Positions 44,107 through 52,641 of a stretch of DNA of 64,000 nucleotides are shown here, one piece after another (within the stretch, counting starts at the first letter, position 1; the number at the start of each line of letters is the position of its first letter). The stretch comes from Flavobacteriales bacterium. GTDB lineage: Bacteria; Bacteroidota; Bacteroidia; Flavobacteriales_F; PHOS-HE28. The stretch is taken from contig JACJZF010000010.1 of assembly GCA_020635725.1 (NCBI GenBank), forward strand, positions 1 to 64,000, read 5' to 3'. Made by a program: the position numbers and the translations under genes. The notes under the pieces were generated by a model. The model worked only from the letters and a program-made list of their open reading frames with translations, had not been told where the DNA came from and did no database searches.

Positions 44107-45084
44107 ATGCGCGAAGCCGCCTTCATCAAACGCAACGAGGCCCGATGGCAGCGGCTGGAGCAGGTGCTCTCGGGCATGCACGCCCTGAGCGGCGATGAGG
44201 CCAGCTCGCTCTACATCCAGCTCAACGACGACCTGAGCTACGCGCGCACCTTCTACGCCAAGAGCCCGGTGACCGGCTACCTCAATGGCCTGGCGGTACG
44301 ACTGCACCAGCACATCTATCGGAACAAGCGCACCCCGCGCCGCCGCTTCATCACCTTTTGGACCGAGGAGGTGCCCTTGGCCATCGCCGTGGCGCGGCCT
44401 AATCTGCTGCTGTCGCTGGTCATCTTCCTGGCAGCCGCACTGATCGGGGCGGTGAGCGCCGCGCATGACGACACCTTCGTGCGGCTCATCCTCACGGATG
44501 AATACGTGGACATGACCATCGAGAACATCCGCAACGGCGACCCGATGGCGGTCTATGGGAGCCACGACGAGGGCTTCATGTTCCTGTACATCACGGTCAA
44601 CAACATCAAGGTGGCGCTCACGGCCTTCGCTTCAGGCATAACGGCGGGGTTCTTCACGCTGTACGTGCTGCTGCGGAACGGCATCATGGTGGGTTCCTTC
44701 CAGTACTTCTTCCATGAGCACGGCGTGCTCGCTGATAGCCTGCTGACGATATGGGTGCACGGCACCTTGGAGATATCCGCCATCATCATAGCGGGTGGCG
44801 CGGGCTTCTGCATCGGCAATGGCTGGCTGTTCCCGGGCACCTACACGCGCGGCGAGAGCTTCCGCCGTGGCGCCAAGACCGGGTTGAAAGTGGTGATGGG
44901 GCTGGTGCCGGTCTTCATCATCGCCGGATTCCTCGAGAGCTTCGTCACGCGCCATGCCCTCACGCTCCGGCCGTGGGTCGCGCTCACCATCATACTCGGA
45001 TCGCTCGCCTGGGTGATCTGGTACTTCATCATCCTACCCTACCATGCAGAACGCCGAGCCCGTGCAGTTGCGCCAGGTGCGTGA
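44107..45084 (+). CDS. Stage II sporulation protein M (SpoIIM) homologue
   Basis: The protein has 325 residues from ATG 44107. A cytoplasmic helical N-terminus (AAFIKRNEARWQRLEQVL) is followed by multiple membrane helices, with the SpoIIM core IYITVNNIKVALTAFASGITAGFFTLYVLLRNGIMVGSF-like region and VHGTLEISAIIIAGGAGFCIGNGW. In Bacillus SpoIIM joins SpoIID/SpoIIP in septal peptidoglycan remodelling. Here it heads an operon with a MoxR ATPase and a DUF58 protein. It overlaps the next gene by 41 bases. Confidence 0.9.
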   Translation: MREAAFIKRNEARWQRLEQVLSGMHALSGDEASSLYIQLNDDLSYARTFYAKSPVTGYLNGLAVRLHQHIYRNKRTPRRRFITFWTEEVPLAIAVARPNLLLSLVIFLAAALIGAVSAAHDDTFVRLILTDEYVDMTIENIRNGDPMAVYGSHDEGFMFLYITVNNIKVALTAFASGITAGFFTLYVLLRNGIMVGSFQYFFHEHGVLADSLLTIWVHGTLEISAIIIAGGAGFCIGNGWLFPGTYTRGESFRRGAKTGLKVVMGLVPVFIIAGFLESFVTRHALTLRPWVALTIILGSLAWVIWYFIILPYHAERRARAVAPGA

Positions 45085-45928
45085 CTTCGGACAGATCATC
45101 AGCGCCACCTTCTTCTTCCTCCGGCAAGAGTGGAAGCCGTTGGCGCGCGCCATCCTCACCATCGGGCTGCCCGCCACCGTGCTGGGAGGCTTCCTCGCTG
45201 GCGGAACCATCGCCTCGTTGCAGAATCTCCAATACACCGGCGGAGACCCTTCCGATGTGCTGGGCGGGATCAGCACCGGATTGTTCCTGATGATCCCGGG
45301 GATCCTCATCCTTGCCGTTGGCTGGCTCTTCGTGGTGAGCATGGTGCACGAGTACATCCGGGCCTACCACCTGAACGAACATCACGGCATAACCACCGGT
45401 GAACTGGCACGCCGCGGTGCCTCGCAGATCGGCCCATACTTCGGCGCGGGGTTTCTCTCGGCGCTGCTGATGATCATTGGCATGCTGCTGTGCATCCTCC
45501 CCTTCTTCTACGTGTGGACCGTGCTTTCCCTGGCACTGGTGGCGCATGCCATCGAACGGACCGGGGGCAGTGGTGCGCTCGGGCGCTCCAACCAGCTGGT
45601 GAAGGGCGATTTCTGGCCCACGCTCGGGCTGCTGCTGGTGATCTCGCTCATCGTGGCGTTCATCAATGGCGCCCTTCAGCTGCCCTTCACCATCGTGGGC
45701 ATCATCGTGGGGATCAATACCGGATTGGACAGCCTCGACGGCGGGTCCGCTGGCCTTCCCACCTGGTGGGCCACCTTCAATGCCATCTCCACAAGCGTGC
45801 AATGGTGCGTGCAGATGCTCACCTACCCCATCACCGTGGTGTGCATGGCGATGAAATACTTCAGCCGCGTAGAGGAGACCGAAGGGCACGGCCTGCGCGA
45901 GAAGATCGCCGGCTTCGACCAGGTCTGA
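45044..45928 (+). CDS. Polytopic membrane protein, function unknown
   Basis: The protein has 294 residues from ATG 45044, inside the end of the SpoIIM gene. About six membrane helices are seen, with interface segments such as LRQVRDFGQIISATFFFLRQEWKPLARAI at the N-terminus, which resembles GlpQ-membrane-domain or DUF975-like proteins. The last 25 residues are charged (FSRVEETEGHGLREKIAGFDQV) and cytoplasmic. Overlap and order place it in the SpoIIM-MoxR-DUF58 operon. Confidence 0.75.
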   Translation: MQNAEPVQLRQVRDFGQIISATFFFLRQEWKPLARAILTIGLPATVLGGFLAGGTIASLQNLQYTGGDPSDVLGGISTGLFLMIPGILILAVGWLFVVSMVHEYIRAYHLNEHHGITTGELARRGASQIGPYFGAGFLSALLMIIGMLLCILPFFYVWTVLSLALVAHAIERTGGSGALGRSNQLVKGDFWPTLGLLLVISLIVAFINGALQLPFTIVGIIVGINTGLDSLDGGSAGLPTWWATFNAISTSVQWCVQMLTYPITVVCMAMKYFSRVEETEGHGLREKIAGFDQV

Positions 45929-45933
45929 TCCCC

Positions 45934-46635
45934 ATGCGCTGGCTGCTGCTGTTCCTGCTCGGGGCCTGCTTGTCGCATGGCCTGCAGGCGCAGGACAGCC
46001 TCGCGGTAAGGCCCCAGGAACCCATCGTCACGCGCGCCTTCGATGCGGAACGGATCGCGGCGTACAAGGCTGACCCGGACCTGGACTACGACCGCGACCT
46101 GAGACACGAGCCGTCGTTATGGGAGCGCTTCAAAGCGTGGCTGGCGCGCTGGATGGAAGAGATCCTGGGCAGCAGGGCATCCAGCTTCGTGATGAACAAC
46201 CTGCTGATCATACTTGCGTCCGTGATGCTCGTCGTGGTGGTATCCGTCCTGAGTCGCCATGGGCTGCGGAAAGTCTTCCATGGAGAGTCGCGATCAACCG
46301 GGCAGGTGACCGCTGATGAAGAGGATATCCGGGAGATGGACCTGGCCGCGCTGATCGGTGAAGCGGAGCAGGCTGGCGATTTGCGCCGTGCGATACGCCT
46401 GCATTACTTGCTGGTGCTGCGGAAGCTGGTGGACCGGGGCGTGCTGATCTGGAGCCCTGAGCAGACCGATCGCGATTACATGGCGCAGATCAAGGACGCC
46501 GGCCTGCGTTCGCGCTTCGCCCATGCGGCCATGGTGTTCCAATGGGTCTGGTACGGCCATGCCGAAGTGGATCGCGAGCGGTACGAGTCGATCCGCCGCC
46601 CCTTCATCGAATTCGACACGGCTACGGTACGATGA
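45934..46635 (+). CDS. DUF4129 domain membrane protein
   Basis: The protein has 233 residues from ATG 45934. A signal peptide (MRWLLLFLLGACLSHGLQAQ) precedes a periplasmic linker, then one membrane helix (LLIILASVMLVVVVSVL, about residues 90-106). The cytoplasmic DUF4129 domain follows (DLRRAIRLHYLLVLRKLVDRGVLIWSPEQTDRDYM, VFQWVWYGHAEVDRERY). DUF4129 occurs next to MoxR and transglutaminase-like genes. Its stop overlaps the next start (ATGA). Confidence 0.88.
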   Translation: MRWLLLFLLGACLSHGLQAQDSLAVRPQEPIVTRAFDAERIAAYKADPDLDYDRDLRHEPSLWERFKAWLARWMEEILGSRASSFVMNNLLIILASVMLVVVVSVLSRHGLRKVFHGESRSTGQVTADEEDIREMDLAALIGEAEQAGDLRRAIRLHYLLVLRKLVDRGVLIWSPEQTDRDYMAQIKDAGLRSRFAHAAMVFQWVWYGHAEVDRERYESIRRPFIEFDTATVR

Positions 46636-47822
46636 GCCGATTCGAGAAATGGATGCTGGCCGTGCTGGGGGCGTTGATCCTGGGCTTCTCCTGGCTGGAG
46701 GCCACCGCGCCGCGACCCACCGACTGGTCTCCCTCCTATTCGCGTTATCACATCAAGCCGTACGGGGGCAAGCTCGTGTTCGAGCGGCTCGCCGACCTCT
46801 TCCCCGAGGTGCGGGTGGGTCACGACCCGGTGGCCGTGACCGGGGCGGATCGGGCGTGGGACGGCTCGGTGCTCGATGAGCCCGTCAATCACCTCTTCAT
46901 CAATTCGGATTTCAACCTCGATGGCCTCGGCACCGACTACCTGCTGCGCATGGTGGAGCAGGGCGACCATGCGCTGGTCGCGGCGGAATGGTTCGGTGGT
47001 TCCTTCGCCGATACGCTGAAGCTCGATGCGGACGTGGCGCACTGGGACAATGAGAGCATCTCCGACATCCGATTCGTGGGCGAACAACGGCTGCTCCCGG
47101 GTGTGTTCCGCTTCTCCCGCGGATTCCCCGGCGCCTATTTCACTTCCTACGACACCAGCCGCACGCGCGTGCTGGCCGTCGATGGCGCCTCCCGACCCGT
47201 GCTCATCCAGATGGCGTTCGGGAAAGGCCGCATCGTGCTCTGCACCGCTCCCCGCGCACTGAGCAATTACAACCTGGTGAAGGACCGCAACGCCGAATTC
47301 GCGGCCGCTGCGCTGAGCGTGCTGCCCTTCCGGCCCGTGCTGTGGGACGAATTCTACAAAGTGGGTCGACGCGAGAGCACCTCTGTCCTTCGATTCATGC
47401 TGAAGGAGCGTGCCCTGCGCTGGGCCGTGCTGCTCGCGCAGGCCCTGCTCCTGCTTTTCGTGGTGGTGCATGTACGCCGCCAGCAGCGGGCCATCCCCAT
47501 TGTGGCGCCGCCGCGCAACGCCAGCCGCGAGCTCGCCGACACCATCGGACGCCTCTACTGGCAACGCGGCGACCATGCCGACCTTGCGCGCAAGATGATC
47601 GCCCACTTCAAGGAGGAAGCGCGGGCGCGCACCTATCTGCGCTCCTTCGCCTACGACGAGGCCACGATCCATCACCTGGCCACGAAGACCGGTCGCGCGG
47701 TGGAGGAGATGCGCCAGCGCCTCGGGATGCTTGAGCGGATCGAGAACGCGCCACGCATCACCGAGCAGCAGCTCACCGACCTCACCAACGCCCTGCACGA
47801 ACTACGCACGCTCATACCATGA
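46632..47822 (+). CDS. DUF4350 domain membrane protein
   Basis: The protein has 396 residues. An N-terminal membrane helix (MLAVLGALILGFSWLEA) is followed by a periplasmic GATase-like alpha/beta domain (DUF4350, about residues 30-240; VNHLFINSDFNLDGLG, VAAEWFGGSF, FGKGRIVLCTAPRALSNYNL). A second helix (WAVLLAQALLLLFVVVHV) and a cytoplasmic helical tail complete it. It starts within the DUF4129 stop and ends within the MoxR start, so translation is coupled. Confidence 0.86.
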   Translation: MSRFEKWMLAVLGALILGFSWLEATAPRPTDWSPSYSRYHIKPYGGKLVFERLADLFPEVRVGHDPVAVTGADRAWDGSVLDEPVNHLFINSDFNLDGLGTDYLLRMVEQGDHALVAAEWFGGSFADTLKLDADVAHWDNESISDIRFVGEQRLLPGVFRFSRGFPGAYFTSYDTSRTRVLAVDGASRPVLIQMAFGKGRIVLCTAPRALSNYNLVKDRNAEFAAAALSVLPFRPVLWDEFYKVGRRESTSVLRFMLKERALRWAVLLAQALLLLFVVVHVRRQQRAIPIVAPPRNASRELADTIGRLYWQRGDHADLARKMIAHFKEEARARTYLRSFAYDEATIHHLATKTGRAVEEMRQRLGMLERIENAPRITEQQLTDLTNALHELRTLIP

Positions 47823-48847
47823 CCCACTCCGAGGACCAAGACCAACCGGCGCCATCGCCGATGGAGACCGCGAACGATGCGGGCTTCACCCCTACCGTGC
47901 CGCTGACCGAGCTGCAGCAGGCTGTGGAACGCATGCGGCAAGAGGTGCGCAAGGTGATCGTCGGGCAGGAAGGCTCCATCGACCTCCTGCTGACCGCCCT
48001 GCTCAGCGACGGCCACGTGCTGATCGAAGGCGCTCCGGGCCTGGCGAAGACCCTGACCGCGAAGCTCCTCGCGCGATGCGTGCGCACGGGCTTCTCGCGC
48101 GTGCAGTTCACGCCGGACCTCATGCCCAGCGACCTGATCGGCACCAGCGTATTCGACCCGCGCACCACCGCCTTCGAGTTCAGGCCGGGCCCCATCTTCA
48201 GCAACATCGTGCTGGTGGATGAGATCAACCGCGCTCCGGCCAAGACGCAGAGCGCGCTGTTCGAGGCGATGGAGGAACGGCAGGTCACCGTGGATGGCCG
48301 CACCTATCCGCTCGCTCCGCCTTTCATGATCGTGGCCACGCAGAACCCCATCGAGCAGGAGGGCACCTATCGCCTGCCCGAGGCGCAGCTCGATCGCTTC
48401 TTCTTCAAGCTGAACGTGGACTACCCTTCGCTCGACGACGAGATCGCGATCCTCACCCGCGCGCAGCAGGGCAAGGAGCTGCTCTCCGCCGAGAACGTGC
48501 AGCCCGTGCTGAGCCCCGAGGAACTGGAGCGCTCGCGCGCGCTGGTGCGCCAGGTGCGCTGCGAGGACCGCTTGCTCCGCTACATCGCCGCGATCGTTGA
48601 CCGTACCCGTCACGACGGCTCGTTGATGCTCGGCGCATCGCCCCGTGCCTCGCTGGCGATCCTCACCGGTGCGCGCGCCAACGCCGCCATCATGGGCCGC
48701 GATTTCGTGACACCGGAGGATGTGCAGGCCATCGCGCCGCACGTGCTCAGGCACCGTGTGCAGCTCACGCCGGAGCGCGAGATGGAAGGCCTCACGCCGG
48801 ACCAGGTCGTGCAGCTCTTGATCAAGCAGATCGAAGTGCCGCGCTGA
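47819..48847 (+). CDS. MoxR family AAA+ ATPase
   Basis: The protein has 342 residues. Walker A is GAPGLAKT (residues 71-78) and Walker B is VLVDEINRAPAKTQSALFEAMEE; sensor 1 follows in ATQNPIEQEGTYRLPEAQLDRF. MoxR ATPases act as chaperones that activate partner enzymes or complexes, often together with DUF58 and VWA proteins. It overlaps the DUF4350 stop (ATGA), and DUF58 starts two bases after its stop, which supports a physical complex. Confidence 0.95.
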   Translation: MTHSEDQDQPAPSPMETANDAGFTPTVPLTELQQAVERMRQEVRKVIVGQEGSIDLLLTALLSDGHVLIEGAPGLAKTLTAKLLARCVRTGFSRVQFTPDLMPSDLIGTSVFDPRTTAFEFRPGPIFSNIVLVDEINRAPAKTQSALFEAMEERQVTVDGRTYPLAPPFMIVATQNPIEQEGTYRLPEAQLDRFFFKLNVDYPSLDDEIAILTRAQQGKELLSAENVQPVLSPEELERSRALVRQVRCEDRLLRYIAAIVDRTRHDGSLMLGASPRASLAILTGARANAAIMGRDFVTPEDVQAIAPHVLRHRVQLTPEREMEGLTPDQVVQLLIKQIEVPR

Positions 48848-48849
48848 GC

Positions 48850-50181
48850 ATGCGCCTGCTCCGCACCGTCTTCGTCACGCGCCGCGCCTTCCGCATCGGT
48901 TGGGCGCTGGTGCTGGCCTTCGCGGTATCGTGGGCCTGGCCGCCGCTCTTCGTCTTCGTGCAGCTGGGGCTGCTCGCCTATGTGGCCGCGATGCTCGCGG
49001 AAGTTTACCTGCTCTACGGTCCACGCTCGGGCATGAAGGGGGAGCGCCGCACCATGGAACGCTGGAGCAACGGCGATTCGAACCCGGTGACCATCGTTCT
49101 GGAGAGCGCCTATGGCATGCCGATGCGCGTGCGGGTGCTCGATGAGCTTCCCGTGCAGTTCCAGAAACGCGACTTCGTGTTCACCGGCACCATCGGCGCG
49201 TGGTCCAGGCGCGAGTTCGGCTATCACGTGCGGCCCGTGAAACGTGGCGTGTACCGGTACGGCGCCATCAACGCGCTGGTCAGTTCGCGGCTGGGGCTGG
49301 TGGAGCGGCGCTTCCGGCTCGATGCCGACAAGGCGGTGGCCGTGTACCCCAGCTACCTGCAACTGCGGAAGTACGAGCTGCTGGCGATCAGCAACCGCCT
49401 CACCTTGGCCGGCGTGAAGCGCATACGCCGGGTGGCGCACCAGAGCGAGTTCGAGCGGATCAAGGACTACGTGCCCGGCGATGATCGGCGCACCGTGAAC
49501 TGGAAGGCCACCGCGCGCCGCGGCAGGCTCATGGTGAACCAGTTCCAGGATGAGAAGGCGCAGCAGGTCTTCTCCTTGATCGACACGGGCCGCGTGATGA
49601 AGATGCCCTTCGACGGACTGAGCCTGCTGGACTACGCCATCAACGCCTCGCTCGTGATCAGCAGCATCGCCATGCGCAAGGAGGATCGCGCCGGGCTGAT
49701 CACCTTCAGCAGCAAGCCCCACGATACCGTGCGCGCGAGCCGCCAGCGGGGCCACATGCAGCTGATCCTGCAGGCCCTGTACGCCCAAGGCACCGATCAC
49801 CGCGAGACGGATTTCGAAGCGCTCTATCTCGCCGTGAGGCGGGAGGTCCATCAGCGAAGCCTGCTGCTGCTCTTCACCAATTACGAGAGCGTGCAGGCCA
49901 TGCAGCGCCAGCTCCCCTACCTGCAACGCATGGCGCGACAGCATCTGGTGGTGCCCATCTTCTTCCTGAACACCGAGCTGCAGGCCGATCTGGCCACACG
50001 ACCAGCCAACACGGAGGAGGTGTACGTGCGCACCATCACCGAGAAGATGGTGCACGAGAAGCGGCTCATCGCGCGGGAGCTCGAGCGACACGGCCTCCCT
50101 GCCATCCTCTGCCGCCCGCAGGACCTCACGGTGAACGTGATCAACCGATACCTGGAGATCAAGGCTCGAGGTCAGCTCTGA
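48850..50181 (+). CDS. DUF58 domain protein (VWA-like, MoxR partner)
   Basis: The protein has 443 residues. Two N-terminal membrane helices (FRIGWALVLAFAVSWAWPPLFVFVQLGLLAYVAAMLAEVYLLY) precede the DUF58 core IKDYVPGDDRRTVNWKATARRGRLMVNQFQDEKAQQVFSLIDTGR. The last part begins a von Willebrand A-like domain (DTGRVMKMPF in place of the usual DxSxS). It is the last gene of the operon and the expected client or adaptor of MoxR. Confidence 0.93.
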   Translation: MRLLRTVFVTRRAFRIGWALVLAFAVSWAWPPLFVFVQLGLLAYVAAMLAEVYLLYGPRSGMKGERRTMERWSNGDSNPVTIVLESAYGMPMRVRVLDELPVQFQKRDFVFTGTIGAWSRREFGYHVRPVKRGVYRYGAINALVSSRLGLVERRFRLDADKAVAVYPSYLQLRKYELLAISNRLTLAGVKRIRRVAHQSEFERIKDYVPGDDRRTVNWKATARRGRLMVNQFQDEKAQQVFSLIDTGRVMKMPFDGLSLLDYAINASLVISSIAMRKEDRAGLITFSSKPHDTVRASRQRGHMQLILQALYAQGTDHRETDFEALYLAVRREVHQRSLLLLFTNYESVQAMQRQLPYLQRMARQHLVVPIFFLNTELQADLATRPANTEEVYVRTITEKMVHEKRLIARELERHGLPAILCRPQDLTVNVINRYLEIKARGQL

Positions 50182-50236
50182 CGGCCACGGTGACATCGGT
50201 TCCGGCCAGCGGCGCATCGCGCGCGATCTTCGCCGC

Positions 50237-50650
50237 ATGAGCAGCTCCCAACGCCACGTGAAGGCCAGCCTCATGGGCGAGCCCTACCGAACCGAGATCG
50301 CCACACGTGGAATCACTGCCATCGCCGATGAACCAGCCGACCACGGCGGCACCGATACGGGCATGCGTCCGCATGAGCTGCTGCTCGGCGCCTTGGCCAG
50401 CTGCACCGCCATCACCCTGCGCATGTACGCCGACCGCAAGGGCTGGGACACCGGCGGCATCCACGTGGAAGCCACGCTCGACCGTACCCAGGAAGGCCGT
50501 GATGTGGAGAGCCGCATCCACCTCGAGGTCTCCTTCGGCAAGGACCTGACTCCGGAGCAGACCGAGCGCCTGCTGCAGATTGCCGGCGCCTGTCCGGTGC
50601 ACCGTACCTTGGAGAGCCCCATCCATCTCACACGGGGCCTGAAGGCATGA
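50237..50650 (+). CDS. OsmC family protein
   Basis: The protein has 137 residues. The two redox cysteines of the OsmC/Ohr fold are visible in LASCTAITLRMYADRKG and AGACPVHRTLES. The short length and the GGTDTGMRPHELLLGAL segment fit the YhfA-like OsmC branch rather than Ohr. It may reduce organic peroxides, although some members lack that activity. Its stop overlaps the start of the iron-sulphur protein gene (ATGA). Confidence 0.9.
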   Translation: MSSSQRHVKASLMGEPYRTEIATRGITAIADEPADHGGTDTGMRPHELLLGALASCTAITLRMYADRKGWDTGGIHVEATLDRTQEGRDVESRIHLEVSFGKDLTPEQTERLLQIAGACPVHRTLESPIHLTRGLKA

Positions 50651-51081
50651 TCAAGGAGCACACGTACAGCAACGGCGAGGTCACCATCGTGTGGAAGAAG
50701 GAGCTCTGCATCCACAGCACCAAGTGCTGGCGCGGCCTGCATAGCGTATTCCAGCCCGGTGAGCGCCCCTGGATCAAACCCGAGGGAGCGGACACCGAGG
50801 CGATCAAGGCGCAGATCGACCAATGCCCTAGCGGCGCCCTGAGTTACCGCATGGAGCGCGCCGACGAGTCACCCAGGGCCATGGAAGCCGAGGAACTTCG
50901 CATCGAGGTGAGCCCGCATGGACCGCTGCTGGTGAAGGCCGCCTGCCGGATCGTGCACAGCGATGGGCGCATCGAAGAGCGCAACGGCCCCTTCGCCCTG
51001 TGCCGTTGCGGGCAATCGAGCCGCAAGCCATTCTGCGACGGGAGCCACAAGCAGATGGGGTTCTCGGACCCCGCGCTCTAG
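50647..51081 (+). CDS. Fused YjdI-type (4Fe-4S) domain and CDGSH iron-sulphur domain protein
   Basis: The protein has 144 residues. Residues about 1-70 form the Fer4_19/YjdI-like domain (TIVWKKELCIHSTKCWRGL, QIDQCPSGALSYR) with three Cys. Residues 90-144 form a CDGSH domain with the ligand set CRCGQSSRKPFCDGSH (three Cys, one His), which holds a 2Fe-2S cluster. It is translationally coupled to OsmC, which suggests a shared role in redox stress or electron transfer. Confidence 0.92.
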   Translation: MIKEHTYSNGEVTIVWKKELCIHSTKCWRGLHSVFQPGERPWIKPEGADTEAIKAQIDQCPSGALSYRMERADESPRAMEAEELRIEVSPHGPLLVKAACRIVHSDGRIEERNGPFALCRCGQSSRKPFCDGSHKQMGFSDPAL

Positions 51082-51136
51082 CCTGCGCCAACGGTCCTTT
51101 CCTAGCGGCGGTCATGCACGGCTCCGGTGAGGGGTC

Positions 51137-51144
51137 TACCTTTG
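51137..51144 (+). promoter_or_regulatory. -7 box (TACCTTTG) of the conserved 481-residue protein gene
   Basis: This exact TAnnTTTG match ends 15 bases before ATG 51160. It supports that start over the in-frame codon at 51127, which lies upstream of the box. Confidence 0.5.
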
Positions 51145-51159
51145 TACCCTACCACGAGC

Positions 51160-52605
51160 ATGTTAGCGCAGGATCCGAAGCATGTGCCTTTGACGCCCGC
51201 CCAGAAGGCGCGGCGCATCAATCTGAACCCGGACATGTACGGCACCTTCGCCGAGATCGGCGCCGGACAGGAAACGGTGCGCCATTTCTTCCGCGCGGGC
51301 GGCGCCTCGCAGACCATCGCTAAGGCGATGAGCGCCTACGACAAGGATTTCAGCAACGCGATCTACGGTCCGGAGCCGGGGAACCGCTTCGTGTGCGAGA
51401 GCCGCTTGAAAAACATGCTCCGGCACGAGTACGGGCTGATCATCGACCGCCTCGACCGCCAGGACCATCCCACGCAGCGCTTCTTCACGTTCGCCAACAC
51501 GGTCACCACCAGCACCTTCGAGCGGCCCCATAGCGGCCACGGCTGGATGGGGGTGCGTTTCCAGACCGCGCCGGACCAGCCCACCAGCGACATCATCCTG
51601 CACTTCCGCCTGCATGATCCGGACATCAGCCTGCAGCAGGAGTGCATCGGCGTGCTGGGCGTGAACCTGCTCTACAGCGCGCTCACCGAATGGGAGAAGC
51701 CGAGCCAGGTGATGGATTCGCTCTACGACAACGTGAGCCGGCACGTGGTGGAGATCGACATGATCCAGATGAACGGCCCGGCGTTCAAGCACGTGGACAA
51801 TCGCCTGCTCAGCCTGCAGCTGGTCAAGCGCGGCTTCACCGATGCGGTGCTCTTCGGGCCCGATGGCCAGAACCTGCAGGCCAGCGAGACCCTCTACAAG
51901 AAGAACATCCTCACCATCCGCGGCAGCTTCAGGCCCGTGACCAAGGTGAACATCGACATGATCATGAACGGGTACAACATGTTCATCCGCGAGCAGCGCG
52001 TGGATCGGCAGAACATGCAGGTGCTCTTCGAGATCACGCTCAACAACCTCAAGAGCGACACCGGCGATGTGGATGAGAAGGACTTCATCGACCGGGCCGA
52101 CATCCTCTGCTCCCTCGGGCAGACCGTGCTGATCAGCAACTACCAGGAGTACTACAAGCTGGTGGAGTACTTCAGCCGCTACACCAAGTCGCGCATGGGC
52201 CTGATCATGGGCGTGAACAACCTGATCGAGGTCTTCGATGAGAAGTACTACCGGCACCTCAACGGCGGGGTGCTCGAGGCCTTCGGGATCCTGTTCCACC
52301 GCGACCTGAAGATCTACGTGTACCCGAGCCGCGCCTCGCTGAACGAGGAGATCATGACCACCTCCAGCATGCCGGTGCATCCGCGCATGCGCCCGCTGTA
52401 CGATTATCTCCTGTTCAATAAGCGGCTGGTGGACATCGAGAACTTCGACCCCAATGTGCTGCACATCTTCAGCAAGGAAGTGCTGGACATGATCCGCGCC
52501 GGCAAGGCTGGTTGGGAGAGCATGGTGCCGCCCTACGTGGACAACATGATCAAGGAGAACCGCCTCTTCGGCTACACGCCGGTGAAGGAGGGCGCCAAGG
52601 CCTGA
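51160..52605 (+). CDS. Conserved protein of unknown function (481 aa)
   Basis: The protein has 481 residues from ATG 51160 (MLAQDPKHVPLTPAQKARRINLNPDMYGTFAEIGAGQ). No signal peptide, membrane helix or recognised domain is present. From memory, close relatives are found across Bacteroidota, with long nearly invariant stretches such as GTFAEIGAGQ, RAGGASQTIAKAMSAYDKDFS, DNRLLSLQLVKRGFTDAV and DILCSLGQTVLISNYQEYYKLVEYFSRYTK. Such relatives are often labelled TonB-dependent receptors in databases, but this protein has no barrel or plug features. It is likely a cytoplasmic enzyme or scaffold of unknown activity. Confidence 0.85.
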   Translation: MLAQDPKHVPLTPAQKARRINLNPDMYGTFAEIGAGQETVRHFFRAGGASQTIAKAMSAYDKDFSNAIYGPEPGNRFVCESRLKNMLRHEYGLIIDRLDRQDHPTQRFFTFANTVTTSTFERPHSGHGWMGVRFQTAPDQPTSDIILHFRLHDPDISLQQECIGVLGVNLLYSALTEWEKPSQVMDSLYDNVSRHVVEIDMIQMNGPAFKHVDNRLLSLQLVKRGFTDAVLFGPDGQNLQASETLYKKNILTIRGSFRPVTKVNIDMIMNGYNMFIREQRVDRQNMQVLFEITLNNLKSDTGDVDEKDFIDRADILCSLGQTVLISNYQEYYKLVEYFSRYTKSRMGLIMGVNNLIEVFDEKYYRHLNGGVLEAFGILFHRDLKIYVYPSRASLNEEIMTTSSMPVHPRMRPLYDYLLFNKRLVDIENFDPNVLHIFSKEVLDMIRAGKAGWESMVPPYVDNMIKENRLFGYTPVKEGAKA

Positions 52606-52641
52606 TCCGTTACCTCCGCGCCCACGCGCATTCTTCTGGGC

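Noticed and set aside
51160..52605. TonB-dependent receptor label for this protein
   Set aside because: No signal peptide, plug domain or beta-barrel pattern is seen, and 481 residues is too short for that family.
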